DNA of 64,000 nt from Margaritifera margaritifera (taxonomy: Eukaryota; Mollusca; Bivalvia; Unionida; Margaritiferidae): the NCBI GenBank assembly GCA_029931535.1, contig JAQPZY010001660.1, forward strand, positions 1,575,001-1,639,000, written 5' to 3'. Shown here piece by piece: positions 36,404 to 46,764 of this stretch. Both the position numbers and the translations under genes were made by a program. The notes below the pieces were generated by a model. That model searched no databases. It saw nothing but the letters and a program-made list of their open reading frames with translations, and was not told where the DNA came from. Position 1 is the stretch's first letter; every line of letters starts with the position of its first letter.

Positions 36404-39400
36404 ATGAAACGATCACGCCATTTCAGTGAGCAAACAGAAGAAACTAAGAGGCCACGATACGACTTTCCATGAGGCCTCATACACCGCTAGTTGAAGTGTT
36501 AGCCCAAGTGCATGCCAGTGATTTCGAAGAGGAGAGAAGTGAGCCTGAAACCACACCTTCCACAAGACCAAGAGAGTCTAGGGCCCCTAACAAATAAAGT
36601 CGTTCCGTTGCTCCCGAAAATTACTATCACATTCGAGCGACGCTAAAAATGACATCCAGAAAATTTAGAACCACGGCTTACACTTACACGGTTCGCTTTA
36701 ATGACTTCAAGTCTGAAGTACCTCCCGAGAGAGCCGCAGGCTTAATTACCGATTTGTGGGATTCCTTGTTAGAGACCTTGAAACGACAATGCGGAGCCAA
36801 AGAGGACGATCGATTGAGACTTTCCATCCATCACGACAGTATGAAGTCTCGTCTGGATCGAGTTTAGCACGCCGGCAGAATTAACACCGTCTAAAGTCAT
36901 GGACAAAATTGAACACGTTCAACAATCCAACGAAGAGTTTACCTTCACCGATGGAAAAGCCACACTTCACATGACCCACGTTTCACCTCCTAGAGGTAGC
37001 GGACGAAACAAGAAAGTGTTATTGGTGGACGACCATCACAGTACCAAACAGAGTATCGTCCAAATCGACATTTCTCAGGACCAGATGTGCTTAGCCCGTG
37101 CCATCGTGGTGGGGTGAACGTATGCCGACAAGAACGAGACCGCAGAATGGAAACGGTCATGGATGAACATTCGACGATCGGAGAGACCCCAACAACGAAA
37201 AGAAGCAGAACTCCTGTTACAACAAGCAGGAATAGCAAAAGAGACCGTGTGTGGCATTCCTGAAATGCAACAACTTCAAGACGTCTTGGCTCCTCGGTAC
37301 ACATTGAAAGTACACCCTCAATAAATTCGCGGAGCTCTGCTGTAAGGATGACCCGATTTCCCCGAGGGCAAATACATTTACGTGTGTCATCATCAAGAAC
37401 ATTTCGATGCCATCACGACTATCACAGGATTTCTTGGATACTCTTCCTACTGCGAGAAATGTGACCAAGGATTTTGTAGTCGGGACAAATACATTCATTG
37501 TGGAGAGAGATGTCGGGGCTGTTTAGCTTCCACGTCATGCCTCCATGAAAAGCACGTGCATTGCTCGACGTGTCGACGAACCTTTGTCAGTCCCTCTTGT
37601 TACAAACAACATCACAGGATACAAGGTCACCAGCAGAAAAGCGCTTGTGACTTATTGAGATTGTGCTCCAAGTGTGGACAGCTGATTCGAACCAATAAAG
37701 AAATACGTTTGTCCCGGAAAGAAAAGATGCTGCAATTGCGACCAAATCGTACACTTTGAACATCATTGTTACATGCAAAAATACGACAATACACTGGAGA
37801 AAGAATTAAAGAGTGATCAGAACAAGAACAAGACCAAAGTGGATTTTATCTTTTTTGACTTTGAATGCATGCAAGAAACGGGCATTCACATCCCTGATTT
37901 CTGCTTCGCTCATCGGGCTTGTGAGAAGTGCATACAAGAACCTATTCATTTTCACTGTCCTCATTGTAGGATGATTCCAGGAGGACGTGAAAAAATCTTT
38001 CGTGGCCCCAACAACCTGGCTGATGTTGCTAAATGGATTTTAGACCCTATCGACGACACTTGGAGCGAAGAGGACATTCAACGTTACGGAGACTGTCATC
38101 GTTATGCTACCGTCATGGCTCACAATTTCTCGGGATACGATGGACAGTTTCTGTTAAAATATTTTTTCAGAACAAGGTACTGAATGCCCCAAATTCACCA
38201 TGAACGGAGCCAAACTCATCTACATGCAAGTGGGACAAGTACAATTCAACGATTCCATGAGTTATTTGGCCATGCCTTTGAGTCGAATGTCTAAAACATT
38301 TGGAATGACAGAAATGGCTAAAGGGTATTTTCCCCACTTTTTCAATACCGAAGCCAAACAACACGTAGTGCTGCCACATTTGCTGATCTTCATTATTACA
38401 ACCCCGACGGAATGCACACCGAACACCGAGAAGCCTTCCACGCTTGGTACCACGCTCACGCTTGAGACCCGTTTGACTTTCAAGAAGAAATGCTGAAGTA
38501 TTGCCGATCCGATGTGGACATTTTACGCCGTTGCTGTGGAAAGTTTAGACAATTATTTCTGGATCACGGAGAAGTCGATCCTTTGAAGGAAGCGTGCACC
38601 CTACCCAAAGCCTGTACATTAGTGTACACCAAAAAGTTCATGCCCGAGAACACACTAGCCATCATTGACCCTAACACTCATCTCTCGGTCAGCCGTCAAT
38701 ACTCTGCCAAAGCATTGCGTTAGTTACATTACTTGTGCGAAAAGGAAGACAAATGGATACAACATGCCAGAAACGGAGGGGGAGAAAAGAAAATAGGCAG
38801 TCTTTCTGTGGATGGTTGGGATTTAGAAAACCCTCAGATGGTGTACGAATTTCAGGGATGCTTGTTTCACGGATGCCCTACCTGTTTTCCTCAACGACAC
38901 ATGAAAAGTTCTTTTTCAGATTACACCATGGATGAGTTGTACGAACACACATACCAACGACGTCTGAAGTTAGAAAGTCAAGGATACCATGTGGTAGAAA
39001 TGTGGGAGCACGAGTTCGATCGACGTTTCAAAACCGATCCTGAATTTAGACGCATTGCCGAAAGTTACGACGTGGTCGACATCGAATCTTTGGACCCACG
39101 CCACAGTTTGTTTGGAGGACGAACCAATGCCACACGCTTGCTGTATGACGTAGAGGAATCTTGAGGAGAAGAAATCAAATACATTGACGTGTGTTCGTTG
39201 TATCCTTGGGTGTGCAAATACAAGTGATTCCCTACAGGACACCCTGAAATCCTGAGAGAACACATCGACGTGGAACACATTCGTCAATACGAAGGACTGA
39301 TCAAATGCAAAGTCTTACCCCCGACCCACTTGTACCATCCTGTCTTACCTCAGCATTGCCAAGGAAACTGATGTTTCCTTTATTCCGTACGTGTGCTGAA

Positions 39401-40541
39401 ACATGCAATCAAGATCACCCATGTCACAACACGGAGGAAGAGCGCGCTTTGACAGAAACGTGTGTCAGCGCCGAAATGTTTCGGGCTCTGTATCGAGGAT
39501 ACCGCCAGTTGAAAGTGTACGAAATTTGGCACTTTCCTACCACAGCACAATACCAAAAGGACGACGCCTCGAATCCAGGCATTTTCTCAGGCTACTTCAA
39601 CGAATTTCTCAAACTGAAACAAGAAGCCAGCGGCTATCCCTCTTGGTGTGGGACGCCAGAAGACCTAGTCCAATTCAAAGAACAGTACTGTTCCGTAATA
39701 GGCATCACTTTGGAAGACGTAGAAAAGAACGAAGGAAGAAGATCGTTTGCCAAAGTCACGCTCAATTGCTTGTGGGGAAAAATGACACAACGTACGATCT
39801 TGTCCAAGAAGTAATACTTGGCAGATCCCAGTCGCTACTTTCAACTGGTGGACGACAAAAGGAAAACTGATGAAACACGTGGAAATCTTCCGTGAAGATT
39901 TGATCTTAGTCAATTACGAAGAAGAACCCAAGTTTGTACACCCCGTCGACTTTAGCAATGTGGTCATTGCAGCCGACGTGACAGCCAATGCTCGCTTGAA
40001 ATTGTACGATGAGGCTTTAGAAGTGTTGGGAGATCGAGTCCTGTACTTTGACACCGATAGTTGTATGTACATCCTTCGCCCTGGTTGCCCTCACCCCACC
40101 ATCGAAGGAGGTCGCTTAGGAGCATGGACGGACGAGCATCCCCAAGAGACGATCCTCAGTTTTGCCAGCGTTGGCCCTAAAAATTACGGCTACCGATACC
40201 GAGACAGACAAGGCCAAGGTCATACCAAATGCAAAGTCAAAGGATTGACACTAAACTATCGAACCAGCCAAGTGGTGAACTTTGATGTCTTGAAAAATGC
40301 TTTACAGTCTGGACAAGCTCAAGACTTTCGAGTGAAAACTTTAGAGCCTCACAAATTCGTACGGTTATCAAATCACCAAATCGTCAGTCGTCCTTTAAAA
40401 AAAGTTTACCAAATTGTGTACCAGAAACGAGTGCGACTTCCAGACCACACCACTTTGCCGTACGGACACGCTGATCTTCAGTATAAAAAAGGAGCAAGTT
40501 CCAAGACCAGCACTTCATTGTTTATACAGACGTCGACGTAG
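36404..40541 (+). pseudogene. Protein-primed family-B DNA polymerase of inner Polinton (broken)
   Basis: Order along the strand: a short basic start (MKRSRHFSEQTEETKRPRY, then a break); an N-terminal module with TSRKFRTTAYTYTVRF (36649); a segment ending QMCLARAIVVG then TGA (37117); a Cys/His-rich region (37382-37760) with repeated CxxC; the exonuclease with FFDFECMQETG (about 37850) and AHNFSGYDGQFLL (about 38120) and YCRSDVDIL (about 38500); GCLFHGCPTC (about 38870); polymerase motif A DVCSLYP (about 39190); motif B AKVTLNCLWGKM (about 39750); motif C YFDTDS (about 40045); GPKNYGY (about 40170); and a C-terminal YQKRVRLPDHTTLPYG. Catalytic residues are present, but the frame is cut by several stops (for example at 38721, 39163, 39223 and 39813) and frameshifts, so no full protein can be made. 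Expected role: replication of the element from protein-primed ends. Confidence 0.95.
40482..40490 (+). promoter_or_regulatory. TATA-like box before the second polB N-terminal module
   Basis: gtataaaaaagg, about 64 bases before the ATG at 40546; it overlaps the last codons of polB. Confidence 0.4.
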
Positions 40542-40545
40542 AAAG

Positions 40546-41058
40546 ATGAATTTCACACAGATAAAAGCTCTATATCCAACATCATCTACCTTTGTCTCCA
40601 CAATACCGTCAGAGCAAAGTTCGTCCAAGAAGGAAAATGATTCAGTAGTCCCTAAAGATTATTATCACATTCGAGAGATTAACAAAGTGACTTCCAGAAA
40701 ATTTAGAACCACCGCTTATACGTACACAGTGAAATTTAAAGACTTCACGTCTGAAGTTCCAGTACAGAAAGCAGCAGCTTTCATTACGGACTTATTTGAC
40801 TCATTGTTAGACGAACTGAAAGGACAGTGCCAAGTCAAAGATCAAGATCGTTTGAGTCTATCGATGTCTCACAACAGTTTGAAATCTCCTGTGTAGCTCG
40901 GCTTTAGTACACCGGCAGAATTAACTTCTTCCAAACTCTTGGACAAAATTCACGACGCTCAATCAATGAGACAAGAATTTGACATCACCGATGGAAAAGT
41001 GACTATTCACATGACACAGGTTTCACCTCCAAGTGAAGAAGACAGCCGTTGCACTTGA
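40546..41058 (+). pseudogene. Stand-alone second copy of the polB N-terminal module
   Basis: Starts MNFTQIKALYPTSSTF and then repeats the polB N-terminal block: YYHIREINKVTSRKFRTTAY..., then a stop and frame change, then STPAELTSSKLLDKI and ITDGKVTIHMTQVSPP, ending at a TGA near 41058. Protein similarity to 36620-37000 is obvious, but the copies differ at many positions, so this is an old duplication or a capture from a related element. It lacks the exonuclease and polymerase domains. Whether it was ever a separate protein is unknown. Confidence 0.85.
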
Positions 41059-41087
41059 TCTACTCTTTATGCTTACCAATAAGTGGG

Positions 41088-41096
41088 TATATAGCA
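41088..41096 (+). promoter_or_regulatory. TATA-like box before a short ORF
   Basis: gggtatatagcatg, about 43 bases before the ATG at 41131. Confidence 0.4.
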
Positions 41097-41130
41097 TGTT
41101 GGATACACCCACAGATTTACTACTGAAAAG

Positions 41131-41181
41131 ATGTACGTGACTGGAAAAGTCTTGGATTCAACGCTTGGACACAAGAGGTAG
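41131..41181 (+). CDS. Very short ORF after TATA-like box, possibly truncated gene
   Basis: 16 codons starting MYVTGKVLDSTL and ending TAG. Too short to identify. It is listed because the TATA-like box and its spacing match the neighbouring genes. The following 270 bases contain no open frame of note. Confidence 0.2.
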   Translation: MYVTGKVLDSTLGHKR

Positions 41182-41455
41182 CTGACCATGCCAAAAACAT
41201 CGCGTGTGACGGATGAAAGAAAGATATTGATCGCAGCATAAAAGAAAATGCATGATTTTGTTTTTATGACATGACAATATGTTGCATCATAAACTATATT
41301 TTTTAAAATATGAATTGGTTGCAGCATGAAAGAAAACATGTGCTATGTTCGTGATATGTAAATACGTTTTGTTGTGTTGACACTTTTTGAAAAATATTAA
41401 ACGTGTATGAAAATGTGTCTTTCGTGTTCCTCTCAAAATTCTGAACACCACAGTC

Positions 41456-42180
41456 ATGGCTGCATCACCTTCTTCCTCCTCTTCTTCTGTTCTCAAAGTG
41501 ATTGACGAAAAGTTACATCGTCAAAGTTGGGAAGCTAAATGTATCTGCGCCATCGTTTTAACTTGTTCATTGCTGGACCCAGTGGTTCAGGCAAAACCGA
41601 ATTTGTCAAACGTTTGATCGAACACAAATCTCATTTGTTTGATCGTCCTACTCAACGTATCATGTGGTGTTACAAAGAGTGGCAATCGTCTTACACTTTA
41701 CTTCAAGAAAGTCAAGGAGAATCCATTTCGTCTGTCGAAGGAATTCCTCGCGAAGGCGATGGGATCGTGTCTGACTTGAGTCAAACACATCTGGTCATCT
41801 TCGACGACATGTTAGGAGAAGAAGAAGAAGAAATTAAACTTTGGTTTAGACGAAAAGGGCATCATTGTAATGCCAGTATTATCGACATTACTCAAAATTT
41901 ATTTAAACAAAGTAAAGCCCATCGTACCATCAGTCTCAATGCTCATTACGTGGTGTTGTTTAAAAGCCCCAGAGACAAATCTCAAGTGCAAGTGTTAGCC
42001 AAACAGTTAGGAACTCCTTGGCTGAATTATGCGTACGACGATGCCACTCAAACACCTCATGCGTATTTACTCATAGATTTAAAACCCACCACTCCCGATT
42101 ATTTGAGATTTCGTACCCAATTGTTTCACCATTGGTGTCAAGAAGGTGGTCCTGTCATTTACACTTCGGCCACTCTCTGA
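41456..42180 (+). CDS. Packaging ATPase (FtsK/HerA, A32-like) of inner Polinton
   Basis: The main frame starts at 41539 (MYLRHRFNLFIAGPSGSGKT, Walker A at residues 12-20) and runs intact for 213 residues. Walker B is LVIFDD (residues 85-90). A following block NASIIDITQNLF and VVLFKSPRDKSQ are typical of Polinton/NCLDV-type genome-packaging ATPases, which drive DNA into capsids. An in-phase-looking start lies at 41456 in another frame (MAASPSSSSSSVL... HRQSWEAK) and would need a frameshift near 41538, so either MYL is the real start or the N-terminus is broken. Length from MYL is close to the family's. This is the best-preserved gene of the element, next to a polymerase that is clearly dead. 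Confidence 0.92.
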
Positions 42181-42192
42181 AAGAAAAAAAGC

Positions 42193-42200
42193 TATAAAAC
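42193..42200 (+). promoter_or_regulatory. TATA-like box before the 42236 gene
   Basis: gctataaaacaacc, about 43 bases before the ATG at 42236 and just after the ATPase stop. Confidence 0.5.
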
Positions 42201-42235
42201 AACCACCGCGTCATTTCTTTCTCACAGTCTTCAAG

Positions 42236-42569
42236 ATGACTTCTTTTCAATCTCATCCTCATGCCAGATTGATTTGTGCCCTGTATGGCATCAGTCGCGA
42301 AAAAATGCACAAGTCCGTGCCCATTTGTTAGAAGCTAGTCTCGGAGAAGTTTTACGATGGTTTACTTTGACAGCACGTCAATTACTTCAAGGCATCATAA
42401 ACATCCCTCATCAAACTCAACGCTTTTTTCAAAAACAACTGGCAGATCCAAGAATCGATCCACACACTAAAAAACAAATTATTTTGACACCTGGTGGCAG
42501 TGGTTCTTTAGGTAGTGTCATTATTTGTTCCCTTTTTTCTATATTTTCATTTCCAGATTTACTTTTTTA
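42236..42569 (+). pseudogene. Small Polinton gene of unknown function, frameshifted and overrun by repeat
   Basis: Starts MTSFQSHPHARLICALYGIS, shifts frame near 42300 and continues to LTPGGSGSLGSVIICSLF. It then runs into the T-rich minisatellite that begins about 42540, so the C-terminus is lost. Position directly after the ATPase with its own TATA-like box suggests a genuine element gene, possibly a minor virion protein (inference from position only). Confidence 0.5.
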
Positions 42570-43185
42570 AATGTCATTTTCAATTGTCATTTTTAAATTT
42601 CATTTTTCTAAACTTTCGTTTTCAATTCTCATTTTCAAATTTCGTTTTTCAATTTTCATAGTTTTAAATTTTCATTTTCAATTTTTAATTTTTTAATTTT
42701 CATTTCCAGATTTACTTTTTTAAATGTCATTTTCTCACTTTTCATTTTTAAATTTCATTTTTCTAAACTTTCATTTTTAATTCTCATTTTCAAATTTCGT
42801 TTTTCAATTTTCATAGTTTTAAATTTTCATTTTAAATTTTTAATTTTTTAATTTTCATTTCCAGATTTACTTTTTTTCAATTTCATTATCTCACTTTTCA
42901 ATTTTAAATTTCATTTTTCTAAACTTTCATTTTCAATTCTCATTTTCAAAGTTCGTTTTTCAATTTTCTTAATTTTAAAATTTTCATTTTCAATTTTTCA
43001 TTTTTTAATTTTCATTTCCAAATTTACTTTTTTCAATTTTATTTTCTCACTTTTCATTTTTAAAATTTCATTTTTCTAAACTTTTATTTTCAATTCTCAT
43101 TTTCAAATTTTGTTTTTCAATTTTCATAGTTTTAAATTTTCATTTTCAATTTTTCGTCAGTTCTCATTTTTAATTTTCACTTTCA
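42545..43185. repeat. T-rich minisatellite, about 155-bp period, 4 copies
   Basis: The word 'ttttcatttccagatttact' recurs near 42547, 42702, 42855 and 43011, with a shorter inner rhythm of 'ttttcatttt/ttttcaattt'. It occupies the place where capsid or integrase coding would be expected. Confidence 0.93.
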
Positions 43186-43690
43186 ATTTTTGGAGGGTGA
43201 TGTTGCTTTGGATATAAAAAAATTTGTGCCAAACCAAAGACTCACAGAGAGAAAGTAAAATTTTCTGTTCAAGATTGAAAACGGTAAAACTTGAGTGTCA
43301 TAATCTTCAACAGACATTAAACAGAATGGAGAGAAAGGAAGTTATGCATCGCACATGGAGTGTTTGTAGTTATTAAGAAAAGAATTTTCCCTCTATCGGT
43401 AAAAATGCGAAGGGTAGTAGTGCATATCCACACTATACCTTAAAGCATACATATATTTTAAGGTTAAGTATTTTGTAAAAGACATAGACATATATAACCC
43501 TTTCCACAGCCACTTAGATCAACTGGAAAAGAGATACTACTCAAAAGATTCCTAATTGAAACAGCAACAAAATTACTCCATTATAATTGACCATCTTGTG
43601 TGATAGTATGTTTGTCGGTATATCTTGTGTAAGTAATGCGATTGTTTGATTGTCTGAGGCATCATTTAGGAAAGAAAAAAAAAACAAAAA
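43186..43690 (+). other. Gap before integrase tail; TATA-like box, no clear gene
   Basis: A TATA-like ggatataaaaaaat lies at 43211. A 16-codon ORF starts at 43326 (MERKEVMHRTWSV). It may be the stub of the integrase start, but this is a guess. No DDE catalytic core was found here in any frame. Confidence 0.3.
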
Positions 43691-43694
43691 AAAA

Positions 43695-43984
43695 ATCAGG
43701 AGATTTGGTTCGCATAGGTACAACAAAACTATAAATTGGAAGATATGAACGGAGAAGTGTTAAAAGGAACCTTTAACTTGCCTGAGTTACAACGAGTGAC
43801 CAAAAAAAGAAGACGAAAAGTGGGCAAACGTCGACTGGAAGAAGCCAAAGTGCGTTGGAAAGGATATCCACCAAGTTTTGATTCTTGGATTACCGCTTCC
43901 CAAGTCATCGACTATAAAAAGACTATAAAAAGAAGAAGTAACCAAAATGCCGTTCAACACAACAGCTACTTCTCGTTCTTATAG
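43695..43984 (+). pseudogene. C-terminal tail of Polinton integrase (SH3-like stub and chromodomain-like end)
   Basis: A fragment GDLVRIG (about 43700) is followed, after a frame change, by YKLEDMNGEVLKGTFNLPEL and QRV, the standard end of the integrase C-terminal domain. A basic stretch (KKRRRKVGKRR) and VRWKGYPPSFDSWI then resemble the chromodomain found at the end of Polinton integrases. The zinc domain and the entire DDE core are missing, so it cannot integrate DNA. Family role: retroviral-type strand transfer of the element. Confidence 0.85.
43913..43931 (+). promoter_or_regulatory. Double TATA-like box before small membrane protein
   Basis: ctataaaaagactataaaaa: two boxes 11 bases apart, 23 and 34 bases before the ATG at 43947. 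They lie inside the integrase tail reading frame. Confidence 0.45.
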
Positions 43985-44135
43985 TTCCTATCTTCAAGAA
44001 CTACAAAAACAACCTCTGTGGTTGTGGCGTGGAGAACGTGTGCCTAAAAATCAAATCGTCTTTTTCTACCAAATTTTTGTTGTGTATTGTGTTGTGTTTG
44101 TAGCCAGTTTTATTGTCAGGGATAGGCTTATCTAA
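43947..44135 (+). CDS. Small single-pass membrane protein (62 aa)
   Basis: Intact ORF starting MPFNTTATSRSYSSYLQEL and ending DRLI. Residues 37-56 are a continuous hydrophobic segment (IVFFYQIFVVYCVVFVASFI) preceded by a Lys and followed by Arg, so it is probably one membrane helix. It overlaps the integrase tail by 38 bases in another frame. Small membrane proteins are common accessory genes in virus-like elements; no family recognised. Confidence 0.6.
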   Translation: MPFNTTATSRSYSSYLQELQKQPLWLWRGERVPKNQIVFFYQIFVVYCVVFVASFIVRDRLI

Positions 44136-44734
44136 CCAGATTCAGCATTGGTTTTGAGCTATGTAAAACCTAAAGTAAAAGTATAAATAATATAATTATA
44201 AAGAAACTACAACAAGGTGTCTAAATACTTGTGTGTGTGTGTGTGTGTCTGTGTCTGCTGTATTCTCTCTTTCTCTCTCTGTTTGTGGGTTATGTTTATT
44301 TCTAATAAGGTTGAGAATAAATTTTGGAATAGGTTGAAAATTGTGATTGTGCGGACGTAATTGAAAACTATATCGATACTCGGGTTCTGTGTTGTATGTA
44401 TATCTTGTTGCTTGGAAAGGGATTTAAATTAGTTTTTGCGCAGACTTGATTGAAAACTATATCGTAATTTGGGTGGAATGCTCTGTCTGTAGCTTAGTGC
44501 TTCATGAAGGATTGAAAGCAGTTTTTTCGCTGACGTAATTGAAAACTATATCGGAATTTGGGTGTTGTTCTATATCAGATTAGGAATGGTTGTAGCATGA
44601 GATCAAGGAGTGATGTGTTTGTTATCTTGTTTGCAATTGAGAGTTAGTTTGGTTTGGTAATAAAGTTGTTATTGCTGTTGTTGGAGTTCATTCTATGTTG
44701 ATTCTTTGAAGATGCAGTTATTGATTTGTGGTTT
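44136..44734. other. Noncoding 3' region of inner element with three diverged repeats
   Basis: Contains a GT/CT simple stretch (44231-44281) and three units with 'attgaaaactatatcg' at about 44362, 44451 and 44539 (period about 88). No gene. Confidence 0.6.
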
Positions 44735-46764
44735 TTGAAACTTGCACAGACTCTCAACTTTACATGTGTTACGACACAAATGTCAATCCGATGTTTGCCG
44801 TTTTTTTTTTTCTCCAAACACACAAACTTGTAACTTTACCAGAAATCGTAACTTCATACAAGCCTCCATATTCACTAGTTTGAAAAAAACGGCCCCTAAA
44901 TAGTGTAGCCCTTCTCTCTTTCTCTCTCTACCTATGTGTGTATGTCAAAATGACTCAGTGACAACATTTTTGTCAGATCCAAAACCCGAGCCAATAATGT
45001 TACAGTTCAGTATTTAGCGTGGCGAGAAAAAATGTTACAGGACTCGAATTCTTAACATGATTGCAAATTCCCTCTAGTCTGGCTGCACCGCAATCGTAAA
45101 AAGCCAGACCATAGGCTATATTTTGCCACACTGCCTGTCTAGAATCTATAATAAAACACGCCGTCACTCATAATAAAAAATTTCATTGGCCACAAATATT
45201 TTCTTACCGCGTTCGCTTTGAATCGCCTTCAGTTGCTATTGATACAGTGAGAAGATTAGATGTGTTTTTTCTGTGCCTGACCGTTAGTCTCTTTACAAAT
45301 AAAAGCTAACGCACAAACCAATCGTATAATTTGTGATCAATGGAAATTGTGTCAGCCTTAAGTCAAAATACACCACGGAATGTTTGGATGTAAAATTTTG
45401 TGAGAATTTTACATCTACACTTTCAAAAGAAGGATTTGAGTAGACTATGTCTCCAATTCAATCTTGTGATATTTTACCGAAAAAAGCGGATTTTCCTATC
45501 GATGTGAATTTTTAAATGGAATGTGTGTTTTTGAAATTTCTTAAGGAAAATATACCTTTAAAACGTAAGTGTCGTGTTATTTTTAAAAGTAGGAATAAAA
45601 TATTCTCTCTCTCTCTCCGTCGTAATGTCAATTCTCACTGTTTCGCAAACGCACACTAAGTTTCTTATAAAATGATTTCGATTGAAATGATAATGGTATC
45701 TGTTCCGTTTTAAGATGCCTCTCCAAAAATGTTGGCAGTAGTCATAATGATTACGTGAAATGTTACATTAGTTTTGTAATTTTTTCAAAAACTTACACCC
45801 CTAAAAATTGTAGAACGATTTTTCTTCCATAGGTAAATCGTGGATTATATAAAATGTTGAGTTTAGTTGTGCATGTGCATGTCAGGTATCTTAGTTTTGT
45901 CCTATTTTGGCACTGCAATGTGTCACAAAAATATTTTCTAGATCTACCGTTTCCGAAGGAAACAAAATAATAATAGAAAAAACATGCACAGTTTTACGGT
46001 GTAAGAATGACTCGAGTATGACACATCCAAATCTGCACTCTATGACCCGTCCTATTCCGCACTCTCATTCTAGAGCCAAAACATGCGTTCAGTAAAACTG
46101 TAACAATGTATGCAATATTTTCAGTCAGTCCATTGTAGACAGCCAATCGAACAAGACGTGTTTTTACTGTTCTCCCGCCTATGGTTTTGGGAAATGTTGT
46201 AACATTGTTTGTAGTCTCAAGGCGTGTGCAGCAAAAACATAACATATCTTAAATATTTTGGAGGCATACAGCAAATATTACTGCAGTCATTCGACAATAA
46301 ATATAATACTACTGTTTTAAAACTGCTAAATGAAAAAATTTCCAATGAACATTTCTAACATAGAATTTATCCTTGGCTTCAGAAACTCAAAAAAGGGTAA
46401 CCTAATATTAATTTCTCCTTGTCCTATAATGCCGCCAAAATATAGAAAAGTGGTTTTGTGAACATTATGGTTATCTATCTTCGTTAGCTTAGAAACGTAG
46501 TGTGTGCATCGATGGCAAAATGACACTGTACTAAACAATTGGAGCTCTAGTCTCATATTACAACGTTGTGAACCTTGAATCATTGCCAATATTGTTATGT
46601 TTGTGTATGTCTTTGTCTATGTTGTACACTAAAACTGAAAACCCCTTCTCTTGTGATAGTATGTTTGTGTGAGGGTATAGTAGTGTGCCAATAAGCACAC
46701 CTACCCTTGCCTACTTGTGCGTGATTGTATAGTATGTTTGTATGTAAGGGTTTAGTAGTGTGTC

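Noticed and set aside
37100..39240. In-frame TGA codons in polB as recoding (selenocysteine or alternative code)
   Set aside because: TAA and TAG stops and frameshifts also occur in the same gene and the host FBH1 uses the standard code, so simple decay is enough.
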